This document shows, piece after piece, positions 23,065 through 32,307 of a DNA stretch of 38,462 bases (the stretch's first letter is position 1; each line of letters begins with the position of its first letter). This DNA is from an uncultured Oscillospiraceae bacterium. Lineage in GTDB: Bacteria > Bacillota > Clostridia > Oscillospirales > Oscillospiraceae. The position numbers and the translations under genes were made by a program. The stretch lies in contig CAJUAC010000020.1 in the NCBI GenBank assembly GCA_910583885.1, forward strand, positions 1 to 38,462, written 5' to 3'. The notes below the pieces were generated by a model. It was not told the origin of the DNA and did no database searches. It saw only the letters and a list, made by a program, of their open reading frames with translations.

Positions 23065-25833
23065 TCAAAGCCTGAAACAAAAAGCAAATTCCCAGTCCTG
23101 CTCCCCACTGACCTGATAGGCCCGCTCGACATCCGCGCCCCAGCTGTCAATGCCGCCCACGCCCCGCATCGCCCCGCAGACAGTTACTACCGTGCGCACA
23201 GGCCTGGGCAGCTCCTCCCTGTGCATCGCCTGCTCCAGCTGCTGTGGGGTGTAGGGGATGGCGGAAAAGGCGAAGGGCCTGCCCGCCATCTCCAGGGCCA
23301 AAGGTGCGCCGCCCGGCAGGCGCAGGATCGCGGCCCGGGTATCCACATGGCAGCCGCACTCCTGGGGGACAAGGTAGGGCGGGATATGGGGCTCCTCCTG
23401 GTGCCAGCCAAAGACACCGCCCCGTTTCCGGTCCGGGTAGGTCTCCCCGGATAGCCCCAGCCAATGCACTGTCTCCACGGGGACCGGTGTTGCGAACCGC
23501 AGGCCCAACAGCGGCAGCTGGGGCCGTCCCGCCTGGCCGAAGTAGTGTACATTGACACGCATACGGCCGGAGCCGCCCACCGTATACGTCACCTCGGTGC
23601 GCAGGCCCGGGATCACAGGGGCCGTGTACGTGTACCGGATGCTGGCCTCCGCCTCACTTTCCCGCAGGAGCTGGGTCTCCGCACACCTCTGCCACAGGTC
23701 CGCCGCCGACCAAACCGCACTGTTTACGGCAAACCCATTGCCCCGGTCGTTCTCCGTGGGGGCCCGCCAATAGGCCGGGCGGGGCGCGCGCCACAGCCAC
23801 TCCCGTCCTCCCGTGGCCAGGGAAACCGGACCGCCCTCTACATAGGAGAACAGCACCTCAAAGCCCCTGCCTTGGACGCCCAGCGCGCCGTCGCCGTGGA
23901 TGATGCGCAGGGGGGCAGGCTCTTTTCCAGGCAGCGGTGCGGCGGACGCCTCCGCCCGGCGGTTGGCCGCGTCGTGGGCGGCCCGCTCCTCACAGGAGGC
24001 ATACCAATAGCGCACCTCCTGCATGGCGGGCTTCTCCTGCCCGCCGGCGAAAACAATCCCATTGCCGCTGAAGGCGTAGTCGCTCTGCCGGTCGCCAAAA
24101 TCCCCGCCATAGCCCAGCACCCGCCGCCCATTGCAATCCGTGCGCCAAAGTGCCTGGTCCATATAGTCCCAGATGAACCCGCCCTGGTACTGGAGGAATT
24201 CCTCCCCCAGGCGGATATAGCTCTCCATGCCGCCCAGGGAGTTGCCCATGTCGTGCATATACTCGCAGAGCAGGAAGGGCTTCTTCGGGTGGCCCTGCAA
24301 ATATTCCCGGACGGCCTCCGGCGGGGCGTACATCCGGCTCTCCACGTCAGAAATCCGGTCAAAGGCCCGGTTGTGGAAAACCCCCTCGTAGTGGACCAGA
24401 CGGCTGGGGTCGCTGGAGCGGAGGAACTCCGCCATAGCCAGGATATCCTCCCCGGCGTAGGACTCGTTGCCGCAGGACCAGAGAAGCACTGAGACATGGT
24501 TCTTGTCCCGCTCGAACATGGACCGGGCCCGGTCCACCACACACGCCCTCCACTCCGGCAGGCTCCCCGGTACATTCCAGCTGGGGTCAATCCCGCACGG
24601 CTTCTGCCAGGAGCCGTGGCTCTCCAGATTGGCCTCGTCCATCACATAGATGCCGTGCTTGTCGCACAGATGATACCAAGCTGTCTGGTTGGGATAGTGG
24701 CAGGTGCGGATCGCGTTGATGTGGTTCCGGTGGAAGGTGTCTATGGCGGCCTCCATATCCCTTAAACCAATGGCCCGGCCGTGGTCCGGGTTCCACTCGT
24801 GGCGGTTGACGCCGTTGAAGACAATCCGCTCCCCATTGAGCAGCATCAATCCATCTCTCAGCTCAAACCGCCGGAATCCAACCTGGTAGGGAACCACCTC
24901 TGTGACCGCCCCGTCCTGTGCCGTGAGGGTCAGCGTCACCAGGTACAGCTCCGGCGACCCGTGCTGCCAGGGGAGGGCGTTTTCAAACCGGAATGTCTGG
25001 CTGCGCAGATACGTCCCCTCCCTGTGCAGCGCCAGCTCCCCCGCAAACAGGACGCCCTGGGCCGGATGGGAAACCCGGCAGGAGATCCCGCCGGCCGGCC
25101 CGTCCAAGAGCAGGCGGATGGAGAGGGTCCCGGTGCGGCTTTCCGCCTCCCAGTCCGCTTGCAGCCATACATCCTCCAGATGGGGCTCCGGCTTGGCGTA
25201 CAGGAACACGGAGCGGAAAATCCCGCTGAACCGGAAGAAATCCTGGTCCTCCAGCCATGCCGCGCTGCTGCGCTGGTAGACCTCCACACACAGCCGGTTG
25301 CCCCTCTCCCGGATATAGGGCGTCAGATCAAAGTCCGACGGGGTGAAGCTGTCCTCGCCATAGCCCACAAATTGCCCATTGAGCCAGACGTAGAACGCCT
25401 GCTCCACGCCCTGGAAGCTGATGCAGACCCGCTTTCCCCGCAGGCCGGGTTCCAGGTCAAATTCCCGCACATAGCTGCCCACGCCGTTGCTGTCCCAGTC
25501 GATCTCCGGGGGCCGCAGCCCGGCGCGGCCATCCCAGGGGTACAGAGAGTTGATATATTGGATCTGCCCAAAGCCCTGCAATTCGATGTGCCCCGGCACC
25601 TGGATCGTGCCAAAGGCGGAGCTGTCGTACCCCTCCTGCCAGAAGCCCGCCGGGCGGGCGGCAGGGGCCTTGCTCCACGCAAAGCGCCACACCCCGTCCA
25701 GGCTCTGGCGCAGGGAGGACTCCCCTTGTGTCATCTCCTGGGCGGAGGCGTAGCATACGTGGTCGGCGTGGGCGTCCAGCCGGTTCACCTGGAACACTGT
25801 GGGATCAGCCAGCCATCTGAGATCTGCCTCCAT
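23065..25833 (-). CDS. lacZ: Beta-galactosidase, glycoside hydrolase family 2
   Basis: A cytoplasmic GH2 enzyme of 922 residues, slightly shorter than E. coli LacZ. Domain order is the family's: sugar-binding jelly roll (SYVREFDLE, then GQFVGYGEDSFTPSDFDL), an immunoglobulin-like domain, and the TIM barrel with GVNRHEWNPDHGRAIGL, WSCGNES (acid/base glutamate near residue 454) and CEYMHDMGNS (nucleophile glutamate near 524). A C-terminal beta-sandwich follows (LGLSGETYPDRK). No signal peptide is seen. GGGGAGGAAGC precedes the ATG at 25833. It is the last gene of a run with gatD, murT and a hydrolase gene, an unusual neighbourhood for a sugar-degrading enzyme. Confidence 0.95.
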   Translation of the reverse strand: MEADLRWLADPTVFQVNRLDAHADHVCYASAQEMTQGESSLRQSLDGVWRFAWSKAPAARPAGFWQEGYDSSAFGTIQVPGHIELQGFGQIQYINSLYPWDGRAGLRPPEIDWDSNGVGSYVREFDLEPGLRGKRVCISFQGVEQAFYVWLNGQFVGYGEDSFTPSDFDLTPYIRERGNRLCVEVYQRSSAAWLEDQDFFRFSGIFRSVFLYAKPEPHLEDVWLQADWEAESRTGTLSIRLLLDGPAGGISCRVSHPAQGVLFAGELALHREGTYLRSQTFRFENALPWQHGSPELYLVTLTLTAQDGAVTEVVPYQVGFRRFELRDGLMLLNGERIVFNGVNRHEWNPDHGRAIGLRDMEAAIDTFHRNHINAIRTCHYPNQTAWYHLCDKHGIYVMDEANLESHGSWQKPCGIDPSWNVPGSLPEWRACVVDRARSMFERDKNHVSVLLWSCGNESYAGEDILAMAEFLRSSDPSRLVHYEGVFHNRAFDRISDVESRMYAPPEAVREYLQGHPKKPFLLCEYMHDMGNSLGGMESYIRLGEEFLQYQGGFIWDYMDQALWRTDCNGRRVLGYGGDFGDRQSDYAFSGNGIVFAGGQEKPAMQEVRYWYASCEERAAHDAANRRAEASAAPLPGKEPAPLRIIHGDGALGVQGRGFEVLFSYVEGGPVSLATGGREWLWRAPRPAYWRAPTENDRGNGFAVNSAVWSAADLWQRCAETQLLRESEAEASIRYTYTAPVIPGLRTEVTYTVGGSGRMRVNVHYFGQAGRPQLPLLGLRFATPVPVETVHWLGLSGETYPDRKRGGVFGWHQEEPHIPPYLVPQECGCHVDTRAAILRLPGGAPLALEMAGRPFAFSAIPYTPQQLEQAMHREELPRPVRTVVTVCGAMRGVGGIDSWGADVERAYQVSGEQDWEFAFCFRL

Positions 25834-25846
25834 AACGCTTCCTCCC

Positions 25847-26578
25847 CTATTTCCCGATTCTCGCCTGGAGCTCCCGCAGGGTTACTGCGTAGGCCTCCCG
25901 CTCGTGGGGCAGCACAGGCAGCTGCTCCGGCAGGGGCCACCCCCTGCGTAGGAAAAGGCGGCGGACAATGAGATCCAAAAAGTCCGGGTTCTTCACCAGC
26001 ACGGGGCCAGTGATGTGGGTAGCAAATACATTCCCGGAGACGTATCCCTCCGGCCCCCCCTCCGTGTCGTTGCCGAAGCCCAGCTGGAGGGAGTGGAACA
26101 GGGGCGCTGTAATGCCGCTGGTGGTGCTGCACTTGTTCATAAAGCCCACCACCGGGGACTCCCAAAGATCCGAGAGGGCAACCACATCCCCCGGCGTGCG
26201 CTGGTCGGTCTCCACGCTGGTGAATCCCGCCAGGGCGAAGCCGGGCCATACTACCCCCTTGGCATCGGTGACAGACGCGCCCAAGGTCTCCATAGCATTC
26301 CCTGTGAAGAGGAGGACTGCCCCCCCGTCTGCGGCGGCTCGCAGCAGCGGGCCTACCCGCTCCGCAGCAGTCAGCACATTTTTCTGCCTGCGCTCGGTGC
26401 CCGCCCCCATGTAGATCAGGTCCGCCGCGCCAAAATCCGGCTCATCCCCGCTTGCCGCCGCCTGTACCGACGTCTGGACGCCCATGGCCGCCAGGTGGCG
26501 GCACAGGATGGCTACGTTGGCGTATTCACCGTACAGGGACATGGCGTCCGGGTACAGATGCAAGATTGTCAATTCCAT
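25847..26578 (-). CDS. gatD: GatD-like glutamine amidotransferase subunit lacking the usual nucleophile cysteine
   Basis: A 243-residue type 1 glutamine amidotransferase-fold protein that should pair with MurT to amidate the D-glutamate of lipid II. It begins ELTILHLYPDAMSLYGEYANV, as GatD proteins do, and retains H188 in FATHITGPVLVKNP, the position of the catalytic histidine (H189 in S. aureus GatD). At the place of the nucleophile (C94 in S. aureus, in a CGG context) it reads LLFTGNAMETLG with no cysteine, and the GFENH element is GFMNKCSTT. It may use free ammonia or another residue, or represent a clade-specific variant. It lies 13 bp after murT with a strong AAGGAGG site. Confidence 0.85.
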   Translation of the reverse strand: MELTILHLYPDAMSLYGEYANVAILCRHLAAMGVQTSVQAAASGDEPDFGAADLIYMGAGTERRQKNVLTAAERVGPLLRAAADGGAVLLFTGNAMETLGASVTDAKGVVWPGFALAGFTSVETDQRTPGDVVALSDLWESPVVGFMNKCSTTSGITAPLFHSLQLGFGNDTEGGPEGYVSGNVFATHITGPVLVKNPDFLDLIVRRLFLRRGWPLPEQLPVLPHEREAYAVTLRELQARIGK

Positions 26579-26591
26579 TGCCGTTTCCTCC

Positions 26592-27920
26592 TTACCTCTC
26601 CTGCTGGACCAACCCCAGGAGCTTATCCCGGTCGGAGAAACAGGTGACAACATACAGCTCCTCGCTCCCGCCGTCCTTCAGCGCCTCTACCGCCCGGGGC
26701 ACGGTCTTGTAGCAGGAGACCTTTTCCCCCGGGACATTGGAGCAGTCAAAGCGCAGGGCCAGGTCGTTGACGTACTTCCCGCACAGAAGAACCTGCCGGA
26801 CGTGGCCGCAGTCGAGCTGGTCAAAATCGATATCCCACAGCCAGCTGGTCTCGCCGGTGAAATACTTCCGGCTGATGTCATCCACGATAATCAGCACCGC
26901 GCAGGGCTCCTTCGCGGCGCGGATGTAGCCCAGGTTGGTGTCGTAGGCCACGGAGTTTTCGTGCTTGCTGGTCAGGAGGGTCCCGTGGTGGGAGCCCAGG
27001 GTAAACTGGACCATACGCCCGTTTTTCAGTACATAGTTGTTGATGACCGCAGCCATGACGCTCTTCTCCACCCCCACCAGGGAGCAGACCGACCAGGCCG
27101 CCAGGATGTTGTACACATTATAGATGCTGTGGAACGCCAGCTGGATCTCCGTGTCCCCATCCAGCACCAGCCGCCCCTTTTCCAGATCCAGCTCCGTGAC
27201 GGCATAATCCGTCTCATGGCGGTGATAGCCGCAGACCGCGCAGCGGTAGCTGCCGATGTGCTCATAGTGATAGTAGGCGTACTCCATCCGCCCCCCGCAC
27301 ACCGGGCAGAGGGCCCCGTCATGGTACGCGCCGCGGTGCTCCGGCGCACTGATGGAGCACCTGTCCAGGCCGAACCACTTCACCTTCTCATGGCCGTTGG
27401 CAAAGCAGGAGACCAGGGGGTCGTCCGCGTTGAGCACCAGGGTGCTGTCCGGATGGATGGCGGGCAGGATGGCGTCATAGACCCACTCCGGGTGGCCGTT
27501 CCGGGTCAGCTGGTCCCGGTAGAGGTTGGTGATGGCGAAGTGGGTGGGGTGGAACCAGCGGAAGGAGCGGCGGGCATACCGCTCGTCGCTCTCCAGCAGC
27601 AGCACGTCCCCCCGCATCCGGCCCCGCAGGGAGCTGTTGCAGAGGATGAGCGTGGTCACGCCCTCGATCTGGTTGGAGCCCTCCTCGTTGTAGACCACCC
27701 GTTTCCCGCTCTTGCGCAGGATGGCGGCGATCATCTCCACGGTGGAGGTCTTGCCGTTGCTGCCGGTGACAGCGATGATGTGGCCCGGCAGCTTCACCCG
27801 CCCCAGCACATCGGGGCAGATTTTCAGCGCGTACTTGCCGGGCAGGCTGCTGCCCTTGCCCACCAGCTTCCCCACAAAGCGCAGGAGCTTGCAGGTAATA
27901 ATCGCCAGAATCATTCTCAT
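26592..27920 (-). CDS. murT: Lipid II isoglutaminyl synthase, MurT subunit
   Basis: A 442-residue Mur ligase-like enzyme that activates the alpha-carboxyl of D-glutamate in lipid II for amidation, with ammonia from GatD. It has the ATP loop VTGSNGKTST at 51-60, the central Mur ligase block (TNLYRDQLTRNGH), and the MurT-specific Cys4 zinc ribbon C205/C208/C227/C230. The DUF1727 C-terminal domain contains SWLWDIDF, the region of the catalytic aspartate in S. aureus MurT. The ATG overlaps the stop of the hydrolase gene (ATGA). MurT/GatD is a Gram-positive peptidoglycan system, which supports the taxonomic reading of the window. Confidence 0.94.
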   Translation of the reverse strand: MRMILAIITCKLLRFVGKLVGKGSSLPGKYALKICPDVLGRVKLPGHIIAVTGSNGKTSTVEMIAAILRKSGKRVVYNEEGSNQIEGVTTLILCNSSLRGRMRGDVLLLESDERYARRSFRWFHPTHFAITNLYRDQLTRNGHPEWVYDAILPAIHPDSTLVLNADDPLVSCFANGHEKVKWFGLDRCSISAPEHRGAYHDGALCPVCGGRMEYAYYHYEHIGSYRCAVCGYHRHETDYAVTELDLEKGRLVLDGDTEIQLAFHSIYNVYNILAAWSVCSLVGVEKSVMAAVINNYVLKNGRMVQFTLGSHHGTLLTSKHENSVAYDTNLGYIRAAKEPCAVLIIVDDISRKYFTGETSWLWDIDFDQLDCGHVRQVLLCGKYVNDLALRFDCSNVPGEKVSCYKTVPRAVEALKDGGSEELYVVTCFSDRDKLLGLVQQER

Positions 27921-28627
27921 ACGGAACCGCTCTCCTTTACTAAGGTATCTTCTAAAAACGCCTCTACCGCCCGGTTAAAGTCCCCGGGCCGCTTCGCGGC
28001 AATAAAGTGATCCCCTGCCAGTGTCACCAACCGGCTGTCCGGCAGGCTCCGGGCAATCAGCCTGGAGTGGGACGCCCGGATCATATCCCGCGTCCCAACG
28101 ATCACCAGCGTGGGGACATGCAGGCTGCGCAGCGCCTCCGGTGGGATGTGGGGCTCGTTGACCATGAGGCCCAGCAGCTCCGCGTTCCGCCTTGCCCGGG
28201 GGCTGCGCTTGGCAAACCGGGAGGCCATCCAATACCCCAGCACAATGGGGAGCTGCACAGCCCCCTTCACCCCGGAGGGATCCAGGTTTGCCCCATTGAG
28301 TATGAGCCGGCCCACCCGCTCCGGGTGGGCCAGAGCAAACGTCAGGGCGATATTGCCCCCGTCGCTGAACCCCAGGATGTCCGCCCGGCCGATGACCTGT
28401 GCGTCCATAAAGCCCAGCAGGTCGGCGGCAAACTGGCGGATAGTGAAGGGGGCCGTCCCCCGGGGAGACTTCCCGTGTCCCCGCGTATCCAGGGCGTACA
28501 CAGTATATTTTTTAGAAAAATATGCCGTTTGCTGCGCAAAATAGCCCCCATCCTCACCGTTGCCGTGGAGCAGCAGCAGGGGCGGCCCCTGGCCGCAGCG
28601 GGTGTCATGCAGTGTGATATCCGGCAT
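27917..28627 (-). CDS. Alpha/beta-fold hydrolase
   Basis: A 236-residue alpha/beta hydrolase with the oxyanion-hole motif HGNGEDG, the nucleophile elbow GFSDGGN, the acid in VGTRDMI and the catalytic histidine in AGDHFIA. The substrate is not evident; esterase or lactonase activity is typical. AAGGAGGAACCC precedes the ATG. Its end overlaps the start of murT by 4 bp, so it is translationally coupled to the cell-wall pair; whether this reflects a shared task is unknown. Confidence 0.9.
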   Translation of the reverse strand: MPDITLHDTRCGQGPPLLLLHGNGEDGGYFAQQTAYFSKKYTVYALDTRGHGKSPRGTAPFTIRQFAADLLGFMDAQVIGRADILGFSDGGNIALTFALAHPERVGRLILNGANLDPSGVKGAVQLPIVLGYWMASRFAKRSPRARRNAELLGLMVNEPHIPPEALRSLHVPTLVIVGTRDMIRASHSRLIARSLPDSRLVTLAGDHFIAAKRPGDFNRAVEAFLEDTLVKESGSV

Positions 28628-28680
28628 GGGTTCCTCCTTACAGCTTTCTCCCTTGAAAAGCCGTTTAAAGTTCTTTTTTG

Positions 28681-28708
28681 ATTCTTTTTTCTTTTAAGAA
28701 AAAAGAAT
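28681..28708. terminator. Homopurine-type inverted repeat behind mnmG
   Basis: ATTCTTTTTTCTT at 28681-28693 and its exact complement at 28696-28708, two bases apart. It lies 6 bp past the mnmG stop on the minus strand and probably ends that transcript. It is similar in composition to the repeat at 8784-8813. Confidence 0.65.
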
Positions 28709-28714
28709 GGCCGC

Positions 28715-30580
28715 CTATCGCTCCAGCCAGATCATCAGCGCGGCCACGTCCGCGGGGGACACGCCGGAGATCCGCGCCGCCTGGCCCAGGTTCACCGGCC
28801 GCACAGCGGCCAGCTTCTCCCGCGCCTCCAGGCGCAGGCCCTGGATGGCGGCATAGTCGGTATCCGGCGGCAGGGCGCGCCGCTCCATGCGGTGGAGCTC
28901 CGCCACCTCCTGGAGCTGGCGTTGGATATACCCCTCGTACTTGACGGAGATCTCCACCTGCTCCGCCACCTCCGCCGGTAGCTCCGGCATGTCCGGGTCG
29001 AACTGGCGCAGGTCGGCGTAGCGGACCTGCGGGCGGCGCAGCAGGGCGATGAGGGGCGCGCCGTCTGAGGCCGGGGAGGTGCTCCGCGCGGTCAGGAAGG
29101 CGTCCAGCTCCGGGGAGGGGGCCACGCCATGGGAGGCAAGGCGCTTGATCTCCCGGCGCACGGCGGCATACTTGGCCTCCACCTGTGCAAGGCGTTCCTC
29201 GGAGACCAGCCCGATCCGCCGGCCGATGGGGCACAGCCGCTCGTCCGCATTGTCCTGCCGGAGCAGCAGGCGGTACTCGCTGCGGCTGGTCATCATCCGG
29301 TAGGGCTCGTCCGTGCCCTTTGTGACGAGATCGTCAATGAGCGTGCCAATATAGGATTGCCCCCGGCTGAGTACCAGCGGCGCATCCCCCCGCTGGGCCA
29401 GGGCCGCGTTGACCCCCGCCACAAAGCCCTGGACCGCTGCTTCCTCATAGCCGGAGGAGCCGCAGAACTGCCCCGCGCCGTAGAGGCCCGGGATCCTCTT
29501 ACACGCCAAGGTGGGCGTCAGCTCCAGGGGGTCGACGCAGTCGTACTCAATGGCGTAGGCGGGACGCATCATCTCCGCGTGCTCCAGCCCGGCGATGGTG
29601 TGGAGCATCTCCAGCTGGACCTCCTCCGGCATGGCGGAGGAAAACCCCTGGATGTACAGCTCCTCGGTGTCCAGCCCCATCGGTTCAATAAAAAGCTGGT
29701 GGCGGGGCTTGTCCGCAAAACGAGTGACCTTCGTCTCAATGGACGGGCAGTAGCGGGGGCCTACCCCCTCGATGGCCCCGCTGTGCATGGGGGAGCGGTA
29801 CAGGTTCTCCTGGATAATCCGGTGGGTTTGCTCGTTGGTGTAGGTGAGGTAGCATACCGCCCGGTTGACCGGGGCCTGCGCCGTCTCAAAGGAGAAGGGC
29901 ATGGTCTGGCTGTCCCCCTCCTGCCGCTCCATCCTGGAGAAATCCACGCTGCGGGCGTTGATACGAGGCGGGGTGCCGGTCTTGAACCGGCGCAGGGAGA
30001 GGCCCATGCCCGCCAGACAGCCCGTCAGCCGGGTGGCGGCAAACATGCCGTCCGGCCCGCCCTCCTGCACGCACTCGCCCACAATGGTGCGTCCGTTGAG
30101 GTACGTCCCTGAACAGATAATAGCGGCTTTGACGGCGAATACCGCCCCCGTGTGGAGCACTACATGGGAGACCGCGCCGTCCGTCAGGCGGATTTCCGTC
30201 ACCTCCCCCTGCCGGAGGGTCAGGTTCTCCTGCCGCTCCAGCGTGTGCTTCATCACCTGCTGATAGAGGCGGCGGTCCGCCTGGGCCCGCAAGCTGTGGA
30301 CGGCGGGGCCCTTCCCCCGGTTGAGCAGGCGGTACTGGATGCAGGCCCTGTCCGCCGCCTTGGCCATCTCCCCGCCCAAGGCGTCCAGCTCCCGAACCAG
30401 ATGGCCCTTCCCGGTCCCTCCGATGGCGGGGTTGCAGGGCATGTTGCCCACGGCATCCAGGTTGATGGTAAAGCAGACGGTTTTCCGGCCCAGCCGGGCG
30501 GCGGCCAGGGCCGCCTCAATCCCGGCGTGCCCCGCGCCGATCACTGCAATATCATATTGTCCGGCTAAAAATTCTTTCAT
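28715..30580 (-). CDS. mnmG: tRNA uridine-5-carboxymethylaminomethyl modification enzyme MnmG (GidA)
   Basis: FAD- and NADH-dependent enzyme of 621 residues that, with MnmE, modifies wobble uridine 34 of several tRNAs. The FAD-binding loop is IGAGHAG (about 14-20). The family signature NPAIGGTGKGHLVRELDALGG follows near residue 48, with two more hallmarks, KTGTPPRI and the helical C-terminal domain that begins after RYADLRQFDPDMPEL. The start at 30580 gives the family N-terminus; readings from further upstream add 50 unrelated residues. The usual neighbours mnmE and rsmG are absent here, so the gene stands alone. Confidence 0.96.
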   Translation of the reverse strand: MKEFLAGQYDIAVIGAGHAGIEAALAAARLGRKTVCFTINLDAVGNMPCNPAIGGTGKGHLVRELDALGGEMAKAADRACIQYRLLNRGKGPAVHSLRAQADRRLYQQVMKHTLERQENLTLRQGEVTEIRLTDGAVSHVVLHTGAVFAVKAAIICSGTYLNGRTIVGECVQEGGPDGMFAATRLTGCLAGMGLSLRRFKTGTPPRINARSVDFSRMERQEGDSQTMPFSFETAQAPVNRAVCYLTYTNEQTHRIIQENLYRSPMHSGAIEGVGPRYCPSIETKVTRFADKPRHQLFIEPMGLDTEELYIQGFSSAMPEEVQLEMLHTIAGLEHAEMMRPAYAIEYDCVDPLELTPTLACKRIPGLYGAGQFCGSSGYEEAAVQGFVAGVNAALAQRGDAPLVLSRGQSYIGTLIDDLVTKGTDEPYRMMTSRSEYRLLLRQDNADERLCPIGRRIGLVSEERLAQVEAKYAAVRREIKRLASHGVAPSPELDAFLTARSTSPASDGAPLIALLRRPQVRYADLRQFDPDMPELPAEVAEQVEISVKYEGYIQRQLQEVAELHRMERRALPPDTDYAAIQGLRLEAREKLAAVRPVNLGQAARISGVSPADVAALMIWLER

Positions 30581-30627
30581 ACCGCTATCCTGCTCTCCGC
30601 ACCGTTTTTCTTTCCCATGGGTAAGGC

Positions 30628-31284
30628 CTATTGCAGCTCCCCCTTGAAAACCTCTTTTACCTTCGACAAATCCGGGTCGCACAGCACCGGCAGAAACGCA
30701 GCCAGCTTTTCTGGTGCAAAATCCCACCATTTTACTGCCAACAAAATCTCCGTCAATTCCTCGTCAAACCGCTTTTTGATCACCCTGGCGGGGTTCCCCC
30801 CTGCAACAGTATAGGGCGGGATATCCTTTACCACCACGGAATAGGCCACAATAACCGCCCCATCCCCAATGGTGACGCCCGGCATGATGACGCTCTCCCG
30901 CCCGATCCAGACGTCATTGCCAACAACGGTATCGCCTTTGAAGGGGAGCTGGGAGAGATGCGCCGGGGTGCGTTCCTCCCAGACGCCGCCGAACACGTTG
31001 AACGGATACGTCGTCACGCTGCTGAGGCGGTGGTTGGCCGGGCCCATGAGAAACGTCGTTCCGGATGCAATTGCGCAGAACTTCCCAATAATGAGCCTGT
31101 CGCCAAACTCCGGATAGTTGAACAGCACATTGTTTTTCTCAAATTCTTCTGGATGGTTGGCGTCGTCATAATAGGTGTAATCCCCAACAATGATGTTGGG
31201 CGATTGGATGACATTTTTGATAAAACAGGATGTTTGATATGCGTTTGGAAAAATCTCGTTTGGATTTGGTAAATGATTTGTCAT
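30628..31284 (-). CDS. Vat-like/xenobiotic O-acetyltransferase (left-handed beta helix)
   Basis: A 218-residue hexapeptide-repeat acyltransferase. The profile strongly resembles streptogramin A acetyltransferases (Vat): a GDYTYYDD opening, GDRLIIGKFCAIASGTTFLM, the catalytic histidine H85 in GPANHRLSS, and then GNDVWIGRESVIMPGV, VAGGNPARVIKKRF and KWWDF. Members acetylate virginiamycin M-type antibiotics, but many chromosomal homologues have other or unknown acceptors, so resistance is only a possibility. GGAGGA precedes the ATG. Codon use is somewhat richer in A and T than the neighbouring mnmG, hinting at transfer. The 165 bp upstream (31285-31449) hold no clear promoter. Confidence 0.85.
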   Translation of the reverse strand: MTNHLPNPNEIFPNAYQTSCFIKNVIQSPNIIVGDYTYYDDANHPEEFEKNNVLFNYPEFGDRLIIGKFCAIASGTTFLMGPANHRLSSVTTYPFNVFGGVWEERTPAHLSQLPFKGDTVVGNDVWIGRESVIMPGVTIGDGAVIVAYSVVVKDIPPYTVAGGNPARVIKKRFDEELTEILLAVKWWDFAPEKLAAFLPVLCDPDLSKVKEVFKGELQ

Positions 31285-31449
31285 GCTTGTCCTCCATTGT
31301 TCTCTTAAACTGTCATCACATCCTTCCACTCGTTGCGTTCCTCAGCAACCGCCCTCTTTTTCCTGATTTCCCGCATAGCGCAGCTCCTCTCTATATGTTG
31401 GGTTATAAAAGCTGTATTCTCCCGCTTGGCCGCCCTGCCCCCCAGACAG

Positions 31450-32307
31450 TCAGCTGCCCCGTTCCATGGTCAGGGCCACCACCTGGGGCCGGTTAAACAG
31501 GCGGAAGCTGGGGCCGGGGTTCCCCAGGCCCCTGGAGACGAAGAGCTTCCCGCCGTTGGCCTCATAGAAGCCCGCCGTGTAGGACGGGAACAGTGTCCGT
31601 TCCACACTGATTAAGCCATCAGTAAAGGGCAGGCGGATCATCCCGCCGTGGCCGTGGCCGGAGATCACCAGATCCGCCCCCAGATGGCTGTATTGGTCCT
31701 CAAAGCAGTTGTTCCGATGGGCCAGCAGCAGCCAGAAGGAGTCTCCAAATGCTCCGCCCACCTCCGCCGCCAGCTCCTCCGGCGTCTTCTGGTCGGCGTA
31801 GCCGTTGGGATCGTCGATGCCTGCCAGGACCAGGCTGTCCCCGCCCCGCTCCAGCACCTCCCAGCTGTTGCTCAGCACCGTCACCCCAGCCGCCTCCAGC
31901 TTCCGCTTCAGGCCCGGCACGTCCGGCAGCGCCCACTCGTGGTTGCCGGTGACGAAATAGGTGGGGGCAATCCCTGCCAGGGACCGGCCCAGCTCCACCG
32001 CATAGCTGTGGGGCGTCCTGCGCCAGCGGTCCAGCAGATCCCCAGTCAAAAAAATATAGTCCGGCTCCAGCTCCCGGACCTGTCCGATGAGCTCCCGGTT
32101 GTCCTCCCCAAATACGGCCCCATGGAGATCCGACAGCTGCACCACGACGCATCCGTCAAAACCAGCGGGGAGCTGTGGCGAGAGATAGGTAAACTGCTCC
32201 ACCTGGAGGGAGTGGTTGCTCCACCAGAAAAATCCCGCGCACAGGACGAGAACCAGCAGAAATTTCAGCAGCCGGTGTGATCTCCGGCGGCGGCGCCGTT
32301 TTGCCAT
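31450..32307 (-). CDS. Membrane-anchored metallophosphoesterase (YkuE-like)
   Basis: A 285-residue protein: a basic N-terminus (KRRRRRRSHRLLK), one membrane helix (about 15-30, FLLVLVLCAGFFWW), then a calcineurin-like phosphoesterase domain outside the membrane. Metal ligands are visible in QLSDLHGAVFG, TGDLLDR, GNHEWA and SGHGHGG. The Bacillus YkuE-like group is Tat- or membrane-linked and acts on the cell surface; the substrate is unknown. The start at 32307 is preferred because AGAGGA lies nine bases before it; an ATG three codons earlier overlaps that site. Confidence 0.88.
   Translation of the reverse strand: MAKRRRRRRSHRLLKFLLVLVLCAGFFWWSNHSLQVEQFTYLSPQLPAGFDGCVVVQLSDLHGAVFGEDNRELIGQVRELEPDYIFLTGDLLDRWRRTPHSYAVELGRSLAGIAPTYFVTGNHEWALPDVPGLKRKLEAAGVTVLSNSWEVLERGGDSLVLAGIDDPNGYADQKTPEELAAEVGGAFGDSFWLLLAHRNNCFEDQYSHLGADLVISGHGHGGMIRLPFTDGLISVERTLFPSYTAGFYEANGGKLFVSRGLGNPGPSFRLFNRPQVVALTMERGS

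Noticed and set aside
21802..23454. 550-codon plus-strand frame across the WYL and lacZ genes
   Set aside because: It spans two real genes, a promoter and a terminator hairpin and has no domain signature.
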